DNA of 64,000 bases from Ornithinibacillus gellani (GCF_003730295.1 NZ_QTSZ01000008.1:1-64000), one strand, 5' to 3'. Shown: positions 27,245 through 39,044, counted from the first letter of the stretch. A program made the numbers and translations. Notes: generated by a model from the sequence alone, not told the origin.

Positions 27245-27721
27245 TTAAAAGAAATTTTCAAGTGAACTAGCTGTTAATGATTTTGGTTCATAAGGTGGTG
27301 ACACATATAGTTTACCACTTATCACTTCATCCCCATCCAGATCATAGCCAATTACTGACATGGCTGCACGATGATTCTCCATATCAATTGCTATCACTTC
27401 AATCGTATAATTAATTTCCGACTCATGCTTTACAGGTTTTGGAAAATCCATCTCATGTTTTACAATGTGACTTCCAGGCCCAGGCAAATGCATGGATACA
27501 ATAGATGATACCATACCAAATAACATGACAGAAGGAACGATTGGAGATGCATAAGGTGTTTGCGAAGCATAGTCATGTTGTATGTATAAAGGATTTGCAT
27601 CATTCGTTAAACCCAAATAGAGTAATAAATCTTTATCTTCAATCCGATAGCTGCCCGTGTAGGAATCCCCTATTTTCAGGTCCTCCATTTTCTTTCCCAA
27701 TTTTCTTCTTTTACCGATCAT
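27245..27721 (-). CDS. MaoC-like hot-dog dehydratase
   Basis: 158 residues from ATG 27721, preceded by GAGGGGGTC. MaoC-type hot-dog fold: IEDKDLLLYLGLTNDANPLYI has the Asp/Asn catalytic loop (the family pattern is D-x4-H/N), followed by IVPSVMLFGMVSS. It may act on enoyl-CoA or an acyl thioester; the substrate is unknown. The His usually seen after NP is replaced by Leu (NPLY), so activity is not certain. A cre-like site lies at its promoter. It is positioned between phoP and mdh. Confidence 0.7.
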   Translation of the reverse strand: MIGKRRKLGKKMEDLKIGDSYTGSYRIEDKDLLLYLGLTNDANPLYIQHDYASQTPYASPIVPSVMLFGMVSSIVSMHLPGPGSHIVKHEMDFPKPVKHESEINYTIEVIAIDMENHRAAMSVIGYDLDGDEVISGKLYVSPPYEPKSLTASSLENFF

Positions 27722-27745
27722 TGGAATAGACCCCCTCATTCATAC

Positions 27746-27764
27746 TGTAAGCGCTACCATTATA
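27746..27764 (-). promoter_or_regulatory. candidate cre (CcpA) site next to a -10 box
   Basis: TGTAAGCGCTACCA (27746-27759) matches 13 of 14 positions of the cre consensus TGWAANCGNTNWCA. It abuts TATAAT (27759-27764 on the minus strand), so it would cover +1 and repress. The -35 is weak (TAAACG). Confidence 0.45.
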
Positions 27765-27830
27765 ACATATATTTTTAATTACGTTTATATGGAACGCGAT
27801 AATCCATTCCAAGAATGAGGTGAATAAAAT

Positions 27831-27867
27831 AAAAAACTCCCCCATGTAACATACCATGAGGGAGTTT
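27831..27867 (-). terminator. terminator of the citZ-icd-mdh operon
   Basis: AAACTCCCCCATG / CATGAGGGAGTTT (27834-27867). On the minus strand TTTTTTATTTT follows. Confidence 0.85.
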
Positions 27868-27873
27868 CATCCT

Positions 27874-28812
27874 TTATCGCAGTGTTTTCAGTACCTTTTT
27901 CACAGAATCTGCGGATTGATTCAACGCAGCTTGTTCTTCTGAGGTCAAATCAAGCTCGATGACTTTTTCAATTCCATTCCCACCCAATATAGTGGGGACC
28001 CCGAGATAAATATCAGAATAGCCATATTCGCCTTCTAGATATGCAATCGATGGAAATATACGTCGTTGATCTTTCAAAATCGCCTCGGCCATGATAGTTA
28101 AGGAAGCTGCTGGTGCATAATACGCACTTCCATTACCAAGTAGATTGACGATTTCGCCGCCACCTTTCCTTGTTCTTTCCACAATTGCGGCTAAGCGTTC
28201 CTTGGTAATTAGCTTTTCCAATGGAATACAACCAGCATAAGTGTAACGAATAAGTGGAACCATATCATCGCCATGACCACCAAGTACAAACCCGGAAATA
28301 TCCTTTACAGATATATTCAATTCCTCAGCAACAAATGTACGAAAACGTGCTGTATCCAGCACACCCGATTGTCCAATAACACGTTCTTTGGGAAAGCCTG
28401 TTTCTTTAAAAACTGTGTATGTCATTGCATCAACGGGATTCGTTAAAACAATAATAAAGCAATCAGGAGAATACGTTACGATTTCTTTAGCGACAGATTT
28501 CATAATTTTTGCATTGGTATTTACTAGATCATCACGACTCATACCCGGTTTACGGGCTATACCAGCAGTGATAATAACAATGTCAGAACCCGATGTATCC
28601 AAATAACTTGACGTACCTGTAATCCGTGCATCAAATCCTTGAACAGGGCTTGCCTCCAGCATATCCAGCGCTTTTCCTTTTGTTGGACTTTCCATATCAG
28701 GAATATCAACGAGAACGACGTCACCTAGCTCTTTTTGAGCAAGCATTAGTGCAGTCGTTGCACCTGTAAATCCAGAGCCAATTACAGAAATCTTATTACG
28801 CTTTATTCGCAC
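27874..28812 (-). CDS. mdh: malate dehydrogenase
   Basis: 312 residues, LDH-like malate dehydrogenase. NAD-binding [17 protein letters not shown] with Asp in VLVDIPD, substrate Arg in [13 protein letters not shown], and catalytic His in [12 protein letters not shown]. Oxidises malate to oxaloacetate in the TCA cycle. GTG start at 28812. Last gene of citZ-icd-mdh, 26 bp after icd. Confidence 0.96.
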   Translation of the reverse strand: MRIKRNKISVIGSGFTGATTALMLAQKELGDVVLVDIPDMESPTKGKALDMLEASPVQGFDARITGTSSYLDTSGSDIVIITAGIARKPGMSRDDLVNTNAKIMKSVAKEIVTYSPDCFIIVLTNPVDAMTYTVFKETGFPKERVIGQSGVLDTARFRTFVAEELNISVKDISGFVLGGHGDDMVPLIRYTYAGCIPLEKLITKERLAAIVERTRKGGGEIVNLLGNGSAYYAPAASLTIMAEAILKDQRRIFPSIAYLEGEYGYSDIYLGVPTILGGNGIEKVIELDLTSEEQAALNQSADSVKKVLKTLR

Positions 28813-28838
28813 CGAACCATCCCCTTCACCTTTTTAAA

Positions 28839-30110
28839 TTATCCCATATTCTTGATTAATTCATCAGCAAAAGCAGAGCATTTTACTTCAGTTGCACCGT
28901 CCATGAGACGAGCAAAATCATACGTTACAACCTTCGAAGCAATTGTCTTATCCATTGCTTTAGTAATCAAGTCTCCTGCTTCTCTCCATCCCAAGTGCTC
29001 TAACATAAGCACGCCTGAAAGAATTACAGATGATGGGTTTACTTTATCTAAACCAGCATATTTTGGAGCAGTACCGTGTGTAGCTTCAAAGATAGCGTGA
29101 CCAGTATCATAATTGATATTCGCTCCTGGGGCAATACCAATTCCACCAACCTGTGCAGCAAGTGCATCTGAGATATAATCACCATTTAGGTTCATTGTAG
29201 CAACAACATCAAATTCTTTTGGACGAGTCAAAATTTGTTGTAAGAAAATATCAGCAATAGCATCTTTCACAATAATCTTTCCAGCTGCTTCTGCCTCATC
29301 CTGGGCTTTGTTTGCAGCATCTTTACCATCTTTTTCTACGATGCGATCGTATTCTGCCCATGTAAATACTTTATCTCCAAATTCTTCTTCAGCTACTTCA
29401 TAGCCCCACTTCTTAAATGCACCTTCTGTAAACTTCATAATATTACCTTTGTGAACCAAAGTTACATTACGACGCCCTTCTGTTAATGCATACTCGATAG
29501 CAGAACGAACCAAGCGCTTTGTACCTTCTTCAGAAACTGGTTTAATACCTATACCAGAGGTTTCCGGGAAACGAATGTTCTTAACATTCATGTCATTTTT
29601 CAAGAAATCAATAACCTTTTTAACATCGTCTGTACCTTTTTCCCATTCGATTCCAGCATAAATATCTTCTGTATTTTCACGGAAAATAACCATGTCAACA
29701 TCTTCAGGTCGTTTCACTGGAGATGGCACACCATCAAAGTAGCGTACTGGACGTAAGCAAGTAAATAAATCAAGCTCTTGGCGTAATGCTACGTTTAATG
29801 AACGGAATCCTCCGCCAATTGGAGTTGTTAATGGACCTTTAATTGCAATTTTGTATTCGTCAATTTGGTCTAATGTATCCTGTGGCAACCATTCACCTGT
29901 TTTATCAAATGCTTTTTGTCCTGCATATACTTCTTTCCATACAATTTTTTTCTCACCATTGTATGCTTTATCAACCGCTGCTTCAAGTACACGGCTGGCT
30001 GCAGCCCAGATGTCCGGGCCAGTTCCGTCCCCTTCAATAAATGGAATAATTGGATTGTTGGAAACATTTAATTTCCCTTGATTTACTGTGATTTTTTCCC
30101 CTTGTGTCAT
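28839..30110 (-). CDS. icd: isocitrate dehydrogenase (NADP)
   Basis: 423 residues, the size and motifs of Bacillus Icd: substrate-phosphate loop [18 protein letters not shown] with the Ser, [15 protein letters not shown], and [19 protein letters not shown] with the metal-binding Asp residues. It forms 2-oxoglutarate and NADPH. AGGAGG precedes the ATG. Co-directional with citZ, separated by a short stretch that carries a GC-rich hairpin. Confidence 0.96.
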   Translation of the reverse strand: MTQGEKITVNQGKLNVSNNPIIPFIEGDGTGPDIWAAASRVLEAAVDKAYNGEKKIVWKEVYAGQKAFDKTGEWLPQDTLDQIDEYKIAIKGPLTTPIGGGFRSLNVALRQELDLFTCLRPVRYFDGVPSPVKRPEDVDMVIFRENTEDIYAGIEWEKGTDDVKKVIDFLKNDMNVKNIRFPETSGIGIKPVSEEGTKRLVRSAIEYALTEGRRNVTLVHKGNIMKFTEGAFKKWGYEVAEEEFGDKVFTWAEYDRIVEKDGKDAANKAQDEAEAAGKIIVKDAIADIFLQQILTRPKEFDVVATMNLNGDYISDALAAQVGGIGIAPGANINYDTGHAIFEATHGTAPKYAGLDKVNPSSVILSGVLMLEHLGWREAGDLITKAMDKTIASKVVTYDFARLMDGATEVKCSAFADELIKNMG

Positions 30111-30224
30111 TGTACATCCTCCTAAAAATTTTCAAGTCCTATTTTAACACACCTCATGGTGAAGTTAATAAAAATCTAGAAATCTTAATCATTATGAAGC
30201 TGTCAAGTACATTCATGCTGTAGA

Positions 30225-30246
30225 ATAGCCGGACTGCTCCGGCTAT
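30225..30246 (-). other. GC-rich hairpin between citZ and icd
   Basis: ATAGCCGG (30225-30232) pairs perfectly with CCGGCTAT (30239-30246), loop ACTGCT. No T-run follows, so it is more likely an mRNA-processing or stability element that adjusts citZ relative to icd-mdh than a terminator. Confidence 0.5.
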
Positions 30247-30272
30247 CGTTGTTTACTATAGAATATCATGAA

Positions 30273-31394
30273 TTATTTACGGTTTTCGATAGCAACATAT
30301 TCCTGTGTATCTGGTCCTGTATATTCTGCACGTGGGCGAATCAGACGATTATTAGCATATTGCTCCAAAATATGTGCAATCCAACCTGAGATTCGGCTCA
30401 CTGCAAAAATAGGTGTAAACAAATCTCCATCAATACCTAATGAATGATAGACAGATGCAGAATAAAAATCAACATTCGCTGGCAGACCTTTTTCCGCTTT
30501 AATGTAATCTTCAATTTTAACAGACATGTTGTACCATTTCTCTTCGCCTTTTAGCTTCGTCAGTTCATTGGACATTTTCTTTAGATGCTTTGCACGTGGA
30601 TCACCACTGCGATATACACGATGTCCCATTCCCATAATTTTTTCTTTATTCTCTAGTGCTTTTTTAATATAAGGAATGGCATTTTCTTCTTCGCCGATTT
30701 CTTCAAGCATTGCCATCACACGTTCATTGGCACCACCATGTAACGGTCCCTTTAAAGCACCAATTGCAGCAACTACGCCAGAGTACATATCAGATAATGT
30801 TGCCACACATACACGTGCAGTAAACGTAGATGCATTTAATTCATGATCTGCATGTAGTACCAATGCTTTATTAATTGCTTCCACTTCAATTGGTTCTGCT
30901 TCTTTTCCATTCATCATATAAAGGAAATTTTCTGCAAATCCAAGGTCTTTTTTGGGTTGAACTGGGTCTTTCCCTTGACGAATTCTAGAAAATGCTGCGA
31001 CGATTGTAGAAATTTTTGCCTGCAGTCGAATTGCTTTACGCTTATTTACTGCTTCATCCTCTACTACGTCTGCCTCCTCATCATATAAACCGAGAAGGGA
31101 TACAGCCGTTCTTAACGCAGCCATTGGATGTACTTTTTTCAGATCATAAGAACGAAGATGATCGAAAACTGCCTCAGGTACTTCCATATTTTCTGCTAGA
31201 TCTTGCTTTAACTGTGTTAATTCAGAAGCTGTTGGAAGCTTTTGATTCCATAATAGATAAATCACTTCCTCAAAGCTTGAGTTCTCTGCTAAATCATCAA
31301 TTTTGTATCCAACATATGTTAGCTGATCATCGATAATCGAACTAATTGACGATTGAGTTGCTATAACCCCTTCGAGACCTTTTGTTGCTGTCAT
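30273..31394 (-). CDS. citZ: citrate synthase
   Basis: 373 residues. Catalytic His and Asp regions are visible in LHADHELNASTF, GPLHGGANERVM, MGMGHRVYRSGDPRA and the C-terminal PRAEYTGP. Forms citrate from oxaloacetate and acetyl-CoA. It heads the citZ-icd-mdh operon. AAGGAGAGGG precedes the ATG. A sigma-A promoter with an adjacent cre-like site lies about 115 bp upstream. Confidence 0.96.
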   Translation of the reverse strand: MTATKGLEGVIATQSSISSIIDDQLTYVGYKIDDLAENSSFEEVIYLLWNQKLPTASELTQLKQDLAENMEVPEAVFDHLRSYDLKKVHPMAALRTAVSLLGLYDEEADVVEDEAVNKRKAIRLQAKISTIVAAFSRIRQGKDPVQPKKDLGFAENFLYMMNGKEAEPIEVEAINKALVLHADHELNASTFTARVCVATLSDMYSGVVAAIGALKGPLHGGANERVMAMLEEIGEEENAIPYIKKALENKEKIMGMGHRVYRSGDPRAKHLKKMSNELTKLKGEEKWYNMSVKIEDYIKAEKGLPANVDFYSASVYHSLGIDGDLFTPIFAVSRISGWIAHILEQYANNRLIRPRAEYTGPDTQEYVAIENRK

Positions 31395-31506
31395 AACAAA
31401 CCCTCTCCTTTTTCTACTATGTATTCTACATTACATATAATATTAAATTGTTATAAGATTCCGTAAATATACTCGAAATCAAATAACGCGTTCATCCCCA
31501 TGAACA

Positions 31507-31550
31507 ATTATAGAGTAAATTACCCGCAATGTGAATTGAAAGCGTTCAAA
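31507..31550 (-). promoter_or_regulatory. citZ promoter with adjacent cre-like site
   Basis: On the minus strand TTCACA (31530-31535), 17 bp, TATAAT (31507-31512). Immediately upstream lies TGAAAGCGTTCAAA (31537-31550 on plus), 13 of 14 matches to cre, with symmetrical TTGAA/TTCAA arms. B. subtilis citZ is catabolite-repressed. I saw no clear CcpC dyad. The rest of 31395-31736 shows no gene. Confidence 0.55.
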
Positions 31551-31736
31551 ATACGATAAAAATTTCACGAAATCGTCATTTTCATGCTGATTTTTTTCTC
31601 TCGGTTCATTTCTTTTACAGATTCCCATTTACATGCATTTATTTATTTCCTCCTCATTGTACATGTCTATTACGTCTTTTGTATTCATATCATGTATAAA
31701 GGCATATATGGATAAACCATAATTGGAGTTGGGAAG

Positions 31737-32849
31737 ATGTACAAGTTGTATTTCATACGAATTGGTAGAGGACTTACCGTTTTCAGCTTACTCATCATTT
31801 GCGGATGGATCGTTTGGATCCTATTGCCTTATATCTATCCATTTATAATCGCTGGTATGCTAGCCATGGTAATGCAGCCGGCTGTAACCTATTTGGAAAA
31901 GACAGTGAAGTTGCCTCGCGTGATTGCAACGTTCACCATATTATTATTCGTATTTGTGTTAATGGCTGGGATTTTATTCATTGTAATGAAGGAAATAATT
32001 GACGGGTCACTCTATATGGCAGAGCACTTACCATTATATTACCAGATTCTCATGAGCCATATTGAACAATTTATTCAAATACATTTCTTGCCCATATATG
32101 AAAAGCTCTCATCCATCTTTCGGGGCCTCCAGCCTACACAACAGGAGTTATTGCAGGAACAAATTGAAAGACTCATTCAAACACTCGTAACTGTTGGTTC
32201 TCAACTGCTTAAGCAGACATTCGCCAATATTCCGGCTTTCCTTTCACTTATTCCTGTTTCTTTCACTGTTGGTATATTTATGTTACTTGCTACCTTCCTT
32301 ATGGTGCTGGATTGGGACAGGCTACACCAGCAGATTGCAGCTTTCACGCCAAAATCGCTGAAAATATACAGCCAACAGATCACGTATCATTTTAAAAAAG
32401 CATTATATGGCTATATAAGGGCGCAGTTGATTTTAATTTGCATCACGGCTCTTATTATTTATGTTGGATTACAGCTTATTGGGATAAAACATGCATTAAC
32501 CATTACAATGATAACGGCTATCGCCGAGTTATTGCCGCTTGTCGGAACAGGACTTATTTTTATTCCGTGGATTATCGTATTATTTATTACCGGTAGTTAT
32601 GCACTCACGATCAAATTGTCCATTTTATATACCATTATCATTATCATACGACAAATTCTAGAGCCAAAACTCGTAGCCAGCCATATTGGTATTCACCCAC
32701 TAGTTGCTCTCGCTGTTTTATTCATTGGCATTCAATTGTGGGGGATAGCCGGTGTGATTGCAGCACCATTTTTACTCATTATCATTCAGGTTATACGCGC
32801 TGCCGGTATAATAAAATTAATACGAAGGATCATTATTGGAAACACATAA
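31737..32849 (+). CDS. ytvI: sporulation-associated AI-2E-family permease YtvI
   Basis: 370 residues with about eight membrane helices arranged as in the AI-2E transporter (PF01594-like) family: two N-terminal helices, helix 3 at about 60-85, a ~110-residue soluble stretch, then five helices. Typical motif: AELLPLVGTGLIFIPW (about 262-277) and LEPKLVASHIGIHPL. B. subtilis YtvI is annotated as a sporulation integral membrane protein and sits near citZ. Substrate unknown. GGAG is eight bases before the ATG. Confidence 0.85.
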   Translation: MYKLYFIRIGRGLTVFSLLIICGWIVWILLPYIYPFIIAGMLAMVMQPAVTYLEKTVKLPRVIATFTILLFVFVLMAGILFIVMKEIIDGSLYMAEHLPLYYQILMSHIEQFIQIHFLPIYEKLSSIFRGLQPTQQELLQEQIERLIQTLVTVGSQLLKQTFANIPAFLSLIPVSFTVGIFMLLATFLMVLDWDRLHQQIAAFTPKSLKIYSQQITYHFKKALYGYIRAQLILICITALIIYVGLQLIGIKHALTITMITAIAELLPLVGTGLIFIPWIIVLFITGSYALTIKLSILYTIIIIIRQILEPKLVASHIGIHPLVALAVLFIGIQLWGIAGVIAAPFLLIIIQVIRAAGIIKLIRRIIIGNT

Positions 32850-32857
32850 TCCAGAAG

Positions 32858-33253
32858 CTACCACCGTCGATAGTAGAATCCACCTCTGTTTTCTGCCATT
32901 CTTTTAAGAAACCGCAGCATATATCGATGAATCGGCATTCGAGTAAAAGGTATAATGAGTAGCAAGCCCAGCGTGTCCGTGAAAAAACCAGGCGAAAATA
33001 GTAAAACGCCTCCAACAAATATGCATATACCATCTACAATTTCATAGGTTGGTACCTGTCCCATATTAATTTGCTGTTGTGCACGTCTCCATGTTTCTAT
33101 GCCTTGTGACCTTGCTAGTGCCACACCTGCGAATCCGGTAAGGAATATTAGCACAACTACCCATAATGGTCCTATCATCCCACCAATCCATATAAACAAT
33201 CCGATTTCTATTGCTGGTATAAGCAAAAATGCCAATAATAACCAACGCATCAT
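32858..33253 (-). CDS. fxsA: FxsA-family membrane protein
   Basis: 131 residues (or 130 from the second Met). Three or four membrane helices, with the FxsA signature ALARSQGIETWRRAQQQI between helices 2 and 3 and FSPGFFTDTLGLLLIIPF. FxsA in E. coli interferes with phage F exclusion; its normal role is unknown. Convergent with ytvI (8 bp gap). Confidence 0.9.
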   Translation of the reverse strand: MMRWLLLAFLLIPAIEIGLFIWIGGMIGPLWVVVLIFLTGFAGVALARSQGIETWRRAQQQINMGQVPTYEIVDGICIFVGGVLLFSPGFFTDTLGLLLIIPFTRMPIHRYMLRFLKRMAENRGGFYYRRW

Positions 33254-33284
33254 CCAAACAACACCTTTCCACGTTGTATAACAA

Positions 33285-33309
33285 AAGGAAGGGAGGCCCC
33301 TTCCTTTAT
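33285..33309 (-). terminator. hairpin terminator after pyk
   Basis: AAAGGAAGGG / CCCTTCCTTT (33285-33308) with loop AGGC. On the minus strand TTGTTATAC follows, a weak T-run. Confidence 0.6.
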
Positions 33310-33329
33310 CTGTGTTTTATGGTCGTCCT

Positions 33330-35090
33330 TTAAAGAACACTTGCATGTCCTTGATAAATATCACCTTTTGAACCATCAATTGTGATTTCCAAACCATTTG
33401 TTATTTTTTCGAATGCTTCTTCTACACCCACAATTACTGGGATGCCAAGACTTAATCCCACTACTGCTGCATGTGATGTTAATCCACCTTCAACCGTAAT
33501 CAGACCGCTAGCTTTTTCAATTGCTGGCATCATTTCTCTATCCGTACCATAAGTTACGATAATATCATCTTGTTTTACTTTTTCTAATGCTTCTTTTGCA
33601 TCTTTAACAACTACCGCTTTTCCGTATGCACTTTTTCTGCCGATCCCTTGTCCTTTGGCAATAACATCACCGATAATATGAACCTTCAATAGATTTGTAG
33701 TACCGCTCTCACCAACAGGCACGCCGGCTGTAATGATCACCTTACTGCCTCGCTTGAATAGGTTTGTGCTTAGACCGCGGTCAATTGCTATATCCAGCAT
33801 TTCATCCGTTGAATGAGCTTTTGAACCATTTACTGCATGCACCCCCCAAACAAGTGACAACTGCCGCTTGACCTTGTCAGAAAATGTTACTGCGATAATT
33901 GGAGCTTGTGGTCGGTACTTGGAAATCATTCTCGCTGTATGCCCACTTTCTGTTGGGGTAATAATCGCGCTAACAGAAAGATTTCTAGCCGTGTGTGTGA
34001 CAGATTGACTAATAGCATCTGTAATAGACATATCAATCGATTTTGATTGTTTTCTTAGAATTTGATTGTGATCGAGTCCTGTTTCTGTTTTAATTGCGAT
34101 ATTACGCATCGTTTGTACAGATTCTACAGGATAGTTTCCAGCAGCGGTCTCACCGGATAACATGATGGCATCTGTGCCATCGAAAATGGCATTCGCAACG
34201 TCAGAAGCTTCTGCACGGGTTGGACGTGGGTTTCTTTGCATAGAGTCCAGCATCTGGGTTGCAGTAATAACCGGCTTTCCAGCTATATTACATTTACGGA
34301 TTAATTCTTTTTGAACGAGAGGTACATCCTCTGCAGGGATTTCTACCCCTAAGTCACCTCTTGCTACCATAATCCCTTCGCTCACTTCTAGAATACTATC
34401 GATATTATCGACACCTTCTTGGTTCTCAATCTTTGGAATGATTTGAATATGGGAAGCATCATGCTTTTCCAATAACTCTTTAATTTCCAGTACATCGGAT
34501 GGACGGCGTACAAAGGAGGCTGCGATAAAATCAACATCATTCTCAACACCAAAAATGATATCATTTGCATCTTTTTCAGTAATTCCCGGCAAATTAACTT
34601 TCACATAAGGAACATTCACTCCTTTATTATCTTTAATTTGACCAGAATTCAATGCCTTCGTTTTTATTTCCATATTTTCCAAATTAATTTCCGTCACTTC
34701 AAGTTCAATTAAACCATCGTCCAGCAGAATCTTTGAGCCTATATGCACATCATGAATAAGCCCATCATATGTAATGGAAAATTGTTCTGCTGTTCCTTCT
34801 ACATCCTTCATTAAAATTGTAACTTCATTACCTTGAATAATTTCTGCTTGTCCATCTATAAATTTCTTCGTACGAATTTCAGGTCCTTTGGTATCCAAAA
34901 GAATCGCTACTGTTTTCCCTGTATTTTCACAAGCCTGTCTAATATTTTTAATTCGGTTGCCATGTTCCTCATAATCGCCATGTGAAAAGTTCAAGCGAGC
35001 AACATTCATACCGGATTGGATGAGTTTTTCTAATGTTTCAATCGACTCGGATGCTGGACCAATTGTACATACAATTTTGGTTTTTCTCAT
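33330..35090 (-). CDS. pyk: pyruvate kinase with C-terminal PEP-mobilising domain
   Basis: 586 residues, Bacillus-type. Catalytic barrel with [26 protein letters not shown], the metal/PEP site PKIENQEG and [10 protein letters not shown], and MLSGETAAG. An extra C-terminal ~110-residue domain has [21 protein letters not shown], homologous to the phosphohistidine region of PEP synthase (His in TSHA). Converts PEP and ADP to pyruvate and ATP. AGGAGG precedes the ATG. Follows pfkA, as in B. subtilis. Confidence 0.97.
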   Translation of the reverse strand: MRKTKIVCTIGPASESIETLEKLIQSGMNVARLNFSHGDYEEHGNRIKNIRQACENTGKTVAILLDTKGPEIRTKKFIDGQAEIIQGNEVTILMKDVEGTAEQFSITYDGLIHDVHIGSKILLDDGLIELEVTEINLENMEIKTKALNSGQIKDNKGVNVPYVKVNLPGITEKDANDIIFGVENDVDFIAASFVRRPSDVLEIKELLEKHDASHIQIIPKIENQEGVDNIDSILEVSEGIMVARGDLGVEIPAEDVPLVQKELIRKCNIAGKPVITATQMLDSMQRNPRPTRAEASDVANAIFDGTDAIMLSGETAAGNYPVESVQTMRNIAIKTETGLDHNQILRKQSKSIDMSITDAISQSVTHTARNLSVSAIITPTESGHTARMISKYRPQAPIIAVTFSDKVKRQLSLVWGVHAVNGSKAHSTDEMLDIAIDRGLSTNLFKRGSKVIITAGVPVGESGTTNLLKVHIIGDVIAKGQGIGRKSAYGKAVVVKDAKEALEKVKQDDIIVTYGTDREMMPAIEKASGLITVEGGLTSHAAVVGLSLGIPVIVGVEEAFEKITNGLEITIDGSKGDIYQGHASVL

Positions 35091-35170
35091 GCCTTACTCC
35101 TCCTAAATTTTGTCACAGATTGGGTACTGCAGTAGGAGCCAAGATCATTTGAACTCCTGTGCAGCAATAA

Positions 35171-36148
<978 letters not shown>

Positions 36149-36314
36149 TCATTTTTAATTTTTAATAGCGATAAGTGATTCCATTTTTGAGGGTAAATCT
36201 TATGATAAATTAAATGATAATATTGCTATCTATTCAAAGATAATCCCATTGCGTTAAAATATCAATTAATATCACCATATACAGGTGGATTGTTAAAAAA
36301 TACACACAAATGGA

Positions 36315-36338
36315 AAAGGCCGACTAATGTCAGCCTTT
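36315..36338 (-). terminator. terminator after accA
   Basis: AAAGGC..GAC / GTC..GCCTTT (36315-36338), loop TAAT with a symmetric mismatch. On the minus strand TTCCATTTG follows. Confidence 0.55.
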
Positions 36339-36353
36339 AACCCCGACTAAAGG

Positions 36354-37319
36354 TTAGTATGTACTAAGTTCCTTATAGTCACCTATTTGCTTATATTTAT
36401 GCCAACGTTGCTCTAGCAAATCTTCAGCGGAAAGTGCCTTTAAATCTTGAAGGGATGCCTGAATGACCTTATCCATGCTGGCAGCCTGCTGTTTCACATC
36501 ACGATGAGCCCCACCAAGAGGCTCCGGAATGATCTTCTCAACAACGCCTAGCTCTTGTAAATCATAGGCTGTAATTTTCATTGTTTCAGCAGCTTGCTTC
36601 GCTAAACCACTATCCTTCCAAAGCAATGCCGCCGCTCCCTCAGGGGAAATAACCGAGTAAGTAGAGTTCTCCAACATATGAATATGGTCACCGACACCAA
36701 GTGCAAGTGCACCGCCGCTACCACCTTCACCAATAACAATACATATAATCGGTACGGTAAGTCCGGCCATTTCCATTAAATTATGGGCAATGGCCTCACT
36801 CTGTCCTCGTTCTTCGGCCGCTTTTCCAGGATAGGCGCCTTTTGTATCGATAAAACATATAATAGGGCGATTAAATTTCTCCGCTTGTTTCATATGTCTC
36901 AATGCCTTCCGATACCCTTCCGGATGCGGCATTCCAAAGTTACGACGAATGTTTTCCTTTGTATCTTTACCACGTTGATGGCCAATAACTGTAATTGGTT
37001 CATCGTGATAAAATGCAATTCCAGATACGATTGCTTCATCATCACCAAAAAAACGATCCCCATGGAATTCAATGAAATCGGTAAAAATCAAATGAATGTA
37101 ATCTAATGTTGTTGGTCGTTCTTGATGTCTGGCCATTTGTACACGTTCCCACGGTTTCAAATTACCATAAATATCATTCTCTAAAGTTGCCAATCGCTTT
37201 TCCAGCGTCGTAATTTCTTCCGTTAGATCAATTTCACTATTTTTGGTGAACTCCTTTAGTTCAGCAATCTTTTCCTTTAAGTTAACGATTGGTTTTTCGA
37301 ACTCTAGTACTTGCTTCAT
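36354..37319 (-). CDS. accA: acetyl-CoA carboxylase carboxyltransferase alpha subunit
   Basis: 321 residues. N-terminal helical region, then the crotonase-fold core with [39 protein letters not shown] and [15 protein letters not shown]. With AccD it transfers the carboxyl group from biotin to acetyl-CoA, making malonyl-CoA for fatty acid synthesis. ATG overlaps the accD stop (ATGA), so translation is coupled. Confidence 0.97.
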   Translation of the reverse strand: MKQVLEFEKPIVNLKEKIAELKEFTKNSEIDLTEEITTLEKRLATLENDIYGNLKPWERVQMARHQERPTTLDYIHLIFTDFIEFHGDRFFGDDEAIVSGIAFYHDEPITVIGHQRGKDTKENIRRNFGMPHPEGYRKALRHMKQAEKFNRPIICFIDTKGAYPGKAAEERGQSEAIAHNLMEMAGLTVPIICIVIGEGGSGGALALGVGDHIHMLENSTYSVISPEGAAALLWKDSGLAKQAAETMKITAYDLQELGVVEKIIPEPLGGAHRDVKQQAASMDKVIQASLQDLKALSAEDLLEQRWHKYKQIGDYKELSTY

Positions 37320-38179
37320 TTTGCCGGAGCTCCCTTCTCATGCATTTTAAGCAGTGTGCTAAGCAGTTGCTTCATATCATGCCTGTGCACAACTTGGTCT
37401 AACTGACCATGCTTAAATAAAAATTCAGCAGTTTGAAAGTCTTTTGGAAGCTTTTCGCGAATGGTTTGCTCAATAATTCTGCGCCCTGCAAAACCAATTA
37501 AGGCACCAGGTTCAGCGAAGTTATAGTCACCAATCGATGCGAAGCTAGCTGAAACACCGCCAGTGGTTGGATGGGTCATAACTGAGATCATCAATCCACC
37601 CGCAGTAGAAAAACGTTTAATCGCAACAGACGTTTTTGTCATTTGCATTAAACTGAGTACTCCTTCTTGCATTCTGGCCCCACCAGAAGCAGTGAAGATT
37701 ATAAAAGGAATTGATTCAGCTTTAGCATTTTCTACCGCACGGGCGATTTTTTCACCTATTACAGATCCCATGCTGCCCATTCTAAAACCGGAATCCATCA
37801 CAGCGAATGCTGTAACATGTCCATCAATTTTCCCTTTTCCAGTTACTACCCCTTCATTTAAACCAGTTTTTTCACGATCTTTCTCCATCTTTTCTTCATA
37901 GCCGGGGAAGCCAAGCGGATTGCTTGTGATCAGCTGCTTATCCCATTCTTCAAAGGAATGATCATCAAATAAGCTACTAATTCGTTCCCATGCAGTAAGC
38001 GGATGATGAAAGCCACAATTTGGGCAAACATTCATATTTTTCATCATTTCTTTACGATAATAAATTTTATGACAGCTACTGCATTTTTTCATAAGCCCTT
38101 CCGGAATATCATTTTTTGATTTATCGTTTGGAAGTGCAGCATATTTTCTTTTCTTATTAAATAAATCTTTTAGTTGCAA
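37316..38179 (-). CDS. accD: acetyl-CoA carboxylase carboxyltransferase beta subunit
   Basis: 287 residues. N-terminal zinc ribbon [19 protein letters not shown] (about 33-56), then the crotonase fold with [17 protein letters not shown] and [14 protein letters not shown]. Starts with TTG at 38179 behind AAAGGGGG. The promoter region 38180-38297 contains an imperfect dyad but no recognised operator. Confidence 0.97.
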   Translation of the reverse strand: MQLKDLFNKKRKYAALPNDKSKNDIPEGLMKKCSSCHKIYYRKEMMKNMNVCPNCGFHHPLTAWERISSLFDDHSFEEWDKQLITSNPLGFPGYEEKMEKDREKTGLNEGVVTGKGKIDGHVTAFAVMDSGFRMGSMGSVIGEKIARAVENAKAESIPFIIFTASGGARMQEGVLSLMQMTKTSVAIKRFSTAGGLMISVMTHPTTGGVSASFASIGDYNFAEPGALIGFAGRRIIEQTIREKLPKDFQTAEFLFKHGQLDQVVHRHDMKQLLSTLLKMHEKGAPAK

Positions 38180-38297
38180 CGCTTATTCCCCCTTTGCTAA
38201 AACAAATACTTCTGGCTTGTCCTGTCATACAGACACAAGATACATCTCAAACCTTACTATAATCGATGGAATTTGCAAATGATGTCAACCTTTGTCG

Positions 38298-38933
38298 TCA
38301 ATTACCATTTATTTTACCAAAAGTTTTTTGCTCTGCAAATAATGCTTCCAGTTCAAGTGGATTAGAATCCTTTAATATTACTAATAATTCCTTATAAAAC
38401 TTCAAATCATAATGGTTGTTTTCCATCGTTTGTGAGAATTGTTCCATTAGATTCCACATCTTTAATAATAGCTTATTTTTTGTACGCACAAATAAAATAT
38501 GAAAGAAATGGTATTGTAATTCTGGAGTAGACAGGCTCGAATCATCAACCAGTCTCTCCAACTCCATGCGTGTCAATTCATCTATTTTACCTTGAACCAT
38601 TTTCGTAGCCTCTTTTTCAAGTAGTTGTTTCGTTTCACTTAAATCTTGTCGAACATCGTGATCGATTAAAATGAAAGATGACAGAAGCTCAACAGATTGA
38701 TAAGGCTGATAGGTCTTTAAGAAAGTTCCTTCACCGGCGCGGGTTTCTATTAACCCAAGTAGTTCAAGCGCACGAAAAGCTTCCCGCACAGACGAACGAC
38801 TTGTACACATTTGTTCTGCCATTTCCCGTTCGGAAGGCAGTCGATCCCCGGATTTCAATTGGTTCTTAGCAATTTGTTTTTGAATTTCTTCCAACACTTC
38901 CTGATATACTTTTTGACTTGGTTTAACAGACAA
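38298..38933 (-). CDS. FadR-subfamily GntR transcriptional regulator
   Basis: 211 residues. N-terminal winged helix (about 8-75) with LPSEREMAEQMCTSRSSVREAFRALE, the GntR recognition pattern, then an FCD-like all-helical effector domain in which the metal-ligand histidines are only partly visible (HFFHILF). Starts at TTG 38933, with AAGGAGGG upstream. Lies between the malic-enzyme gene and accD. A FadR-like palindrome at the malic-enzyme promoter (40322-40336) is its likely target. The ligand may be a dicarboxylate or acyl-CoA; this is inference. Confidence 0.85.
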   Translation of the reverse strand: MSVKPSQKVYQEVLEEIQKQIAKNQLKSGDRLPSEREMAEQMCTSRSSVREAFRALELLGLIETRAGEGTFLKTYQPYQSVELLSSFILIDHDVRQDLSETKQLLEKEATKMVQGKIDELTRMELERLVDDSSLSTPELQYHFFHILFVRTKNKLLLKMWNLMEQFSQTMENNHYDLKFYKELLVILKDSNPLELEALFAEQKTFGKINGN

Positions 38934-39013
38934 CGTTGTATTCCCTCCTTTTTAATGCACAGCACATCATAAGAGAGATTTTTATACACTAGCAAATTTT
39001 CATCCAAAAGGAT

Positions 39014-39034
39014 ACCCGCTCCAATATGGCGGGT
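39014..39034 (-). terminator. hairpin between malic enzyme gene and regulator
   Basis: ACCCGC / GCGGGT (39014-39019, 39029-39034) followed on the minus strand by ATCCTTTT. May attenuate rather than block read-through to the FadR-like gene. Confidence 0.45.
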
Positions 39035-39044
39035 AAGATGAAAC

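Noticed and set aside
30225-30246. citZ-icd hairpin as a terminator
   Set aside because: There is no T-run, and icd and mdh are expected to be read through from citZ.
38216-38239. CTTGTC..ACAAG dyad upstream of accD as a FapR-like operator
   Set aside because: The arms fall out of register after five bases and do not resemble the FapR consensus.
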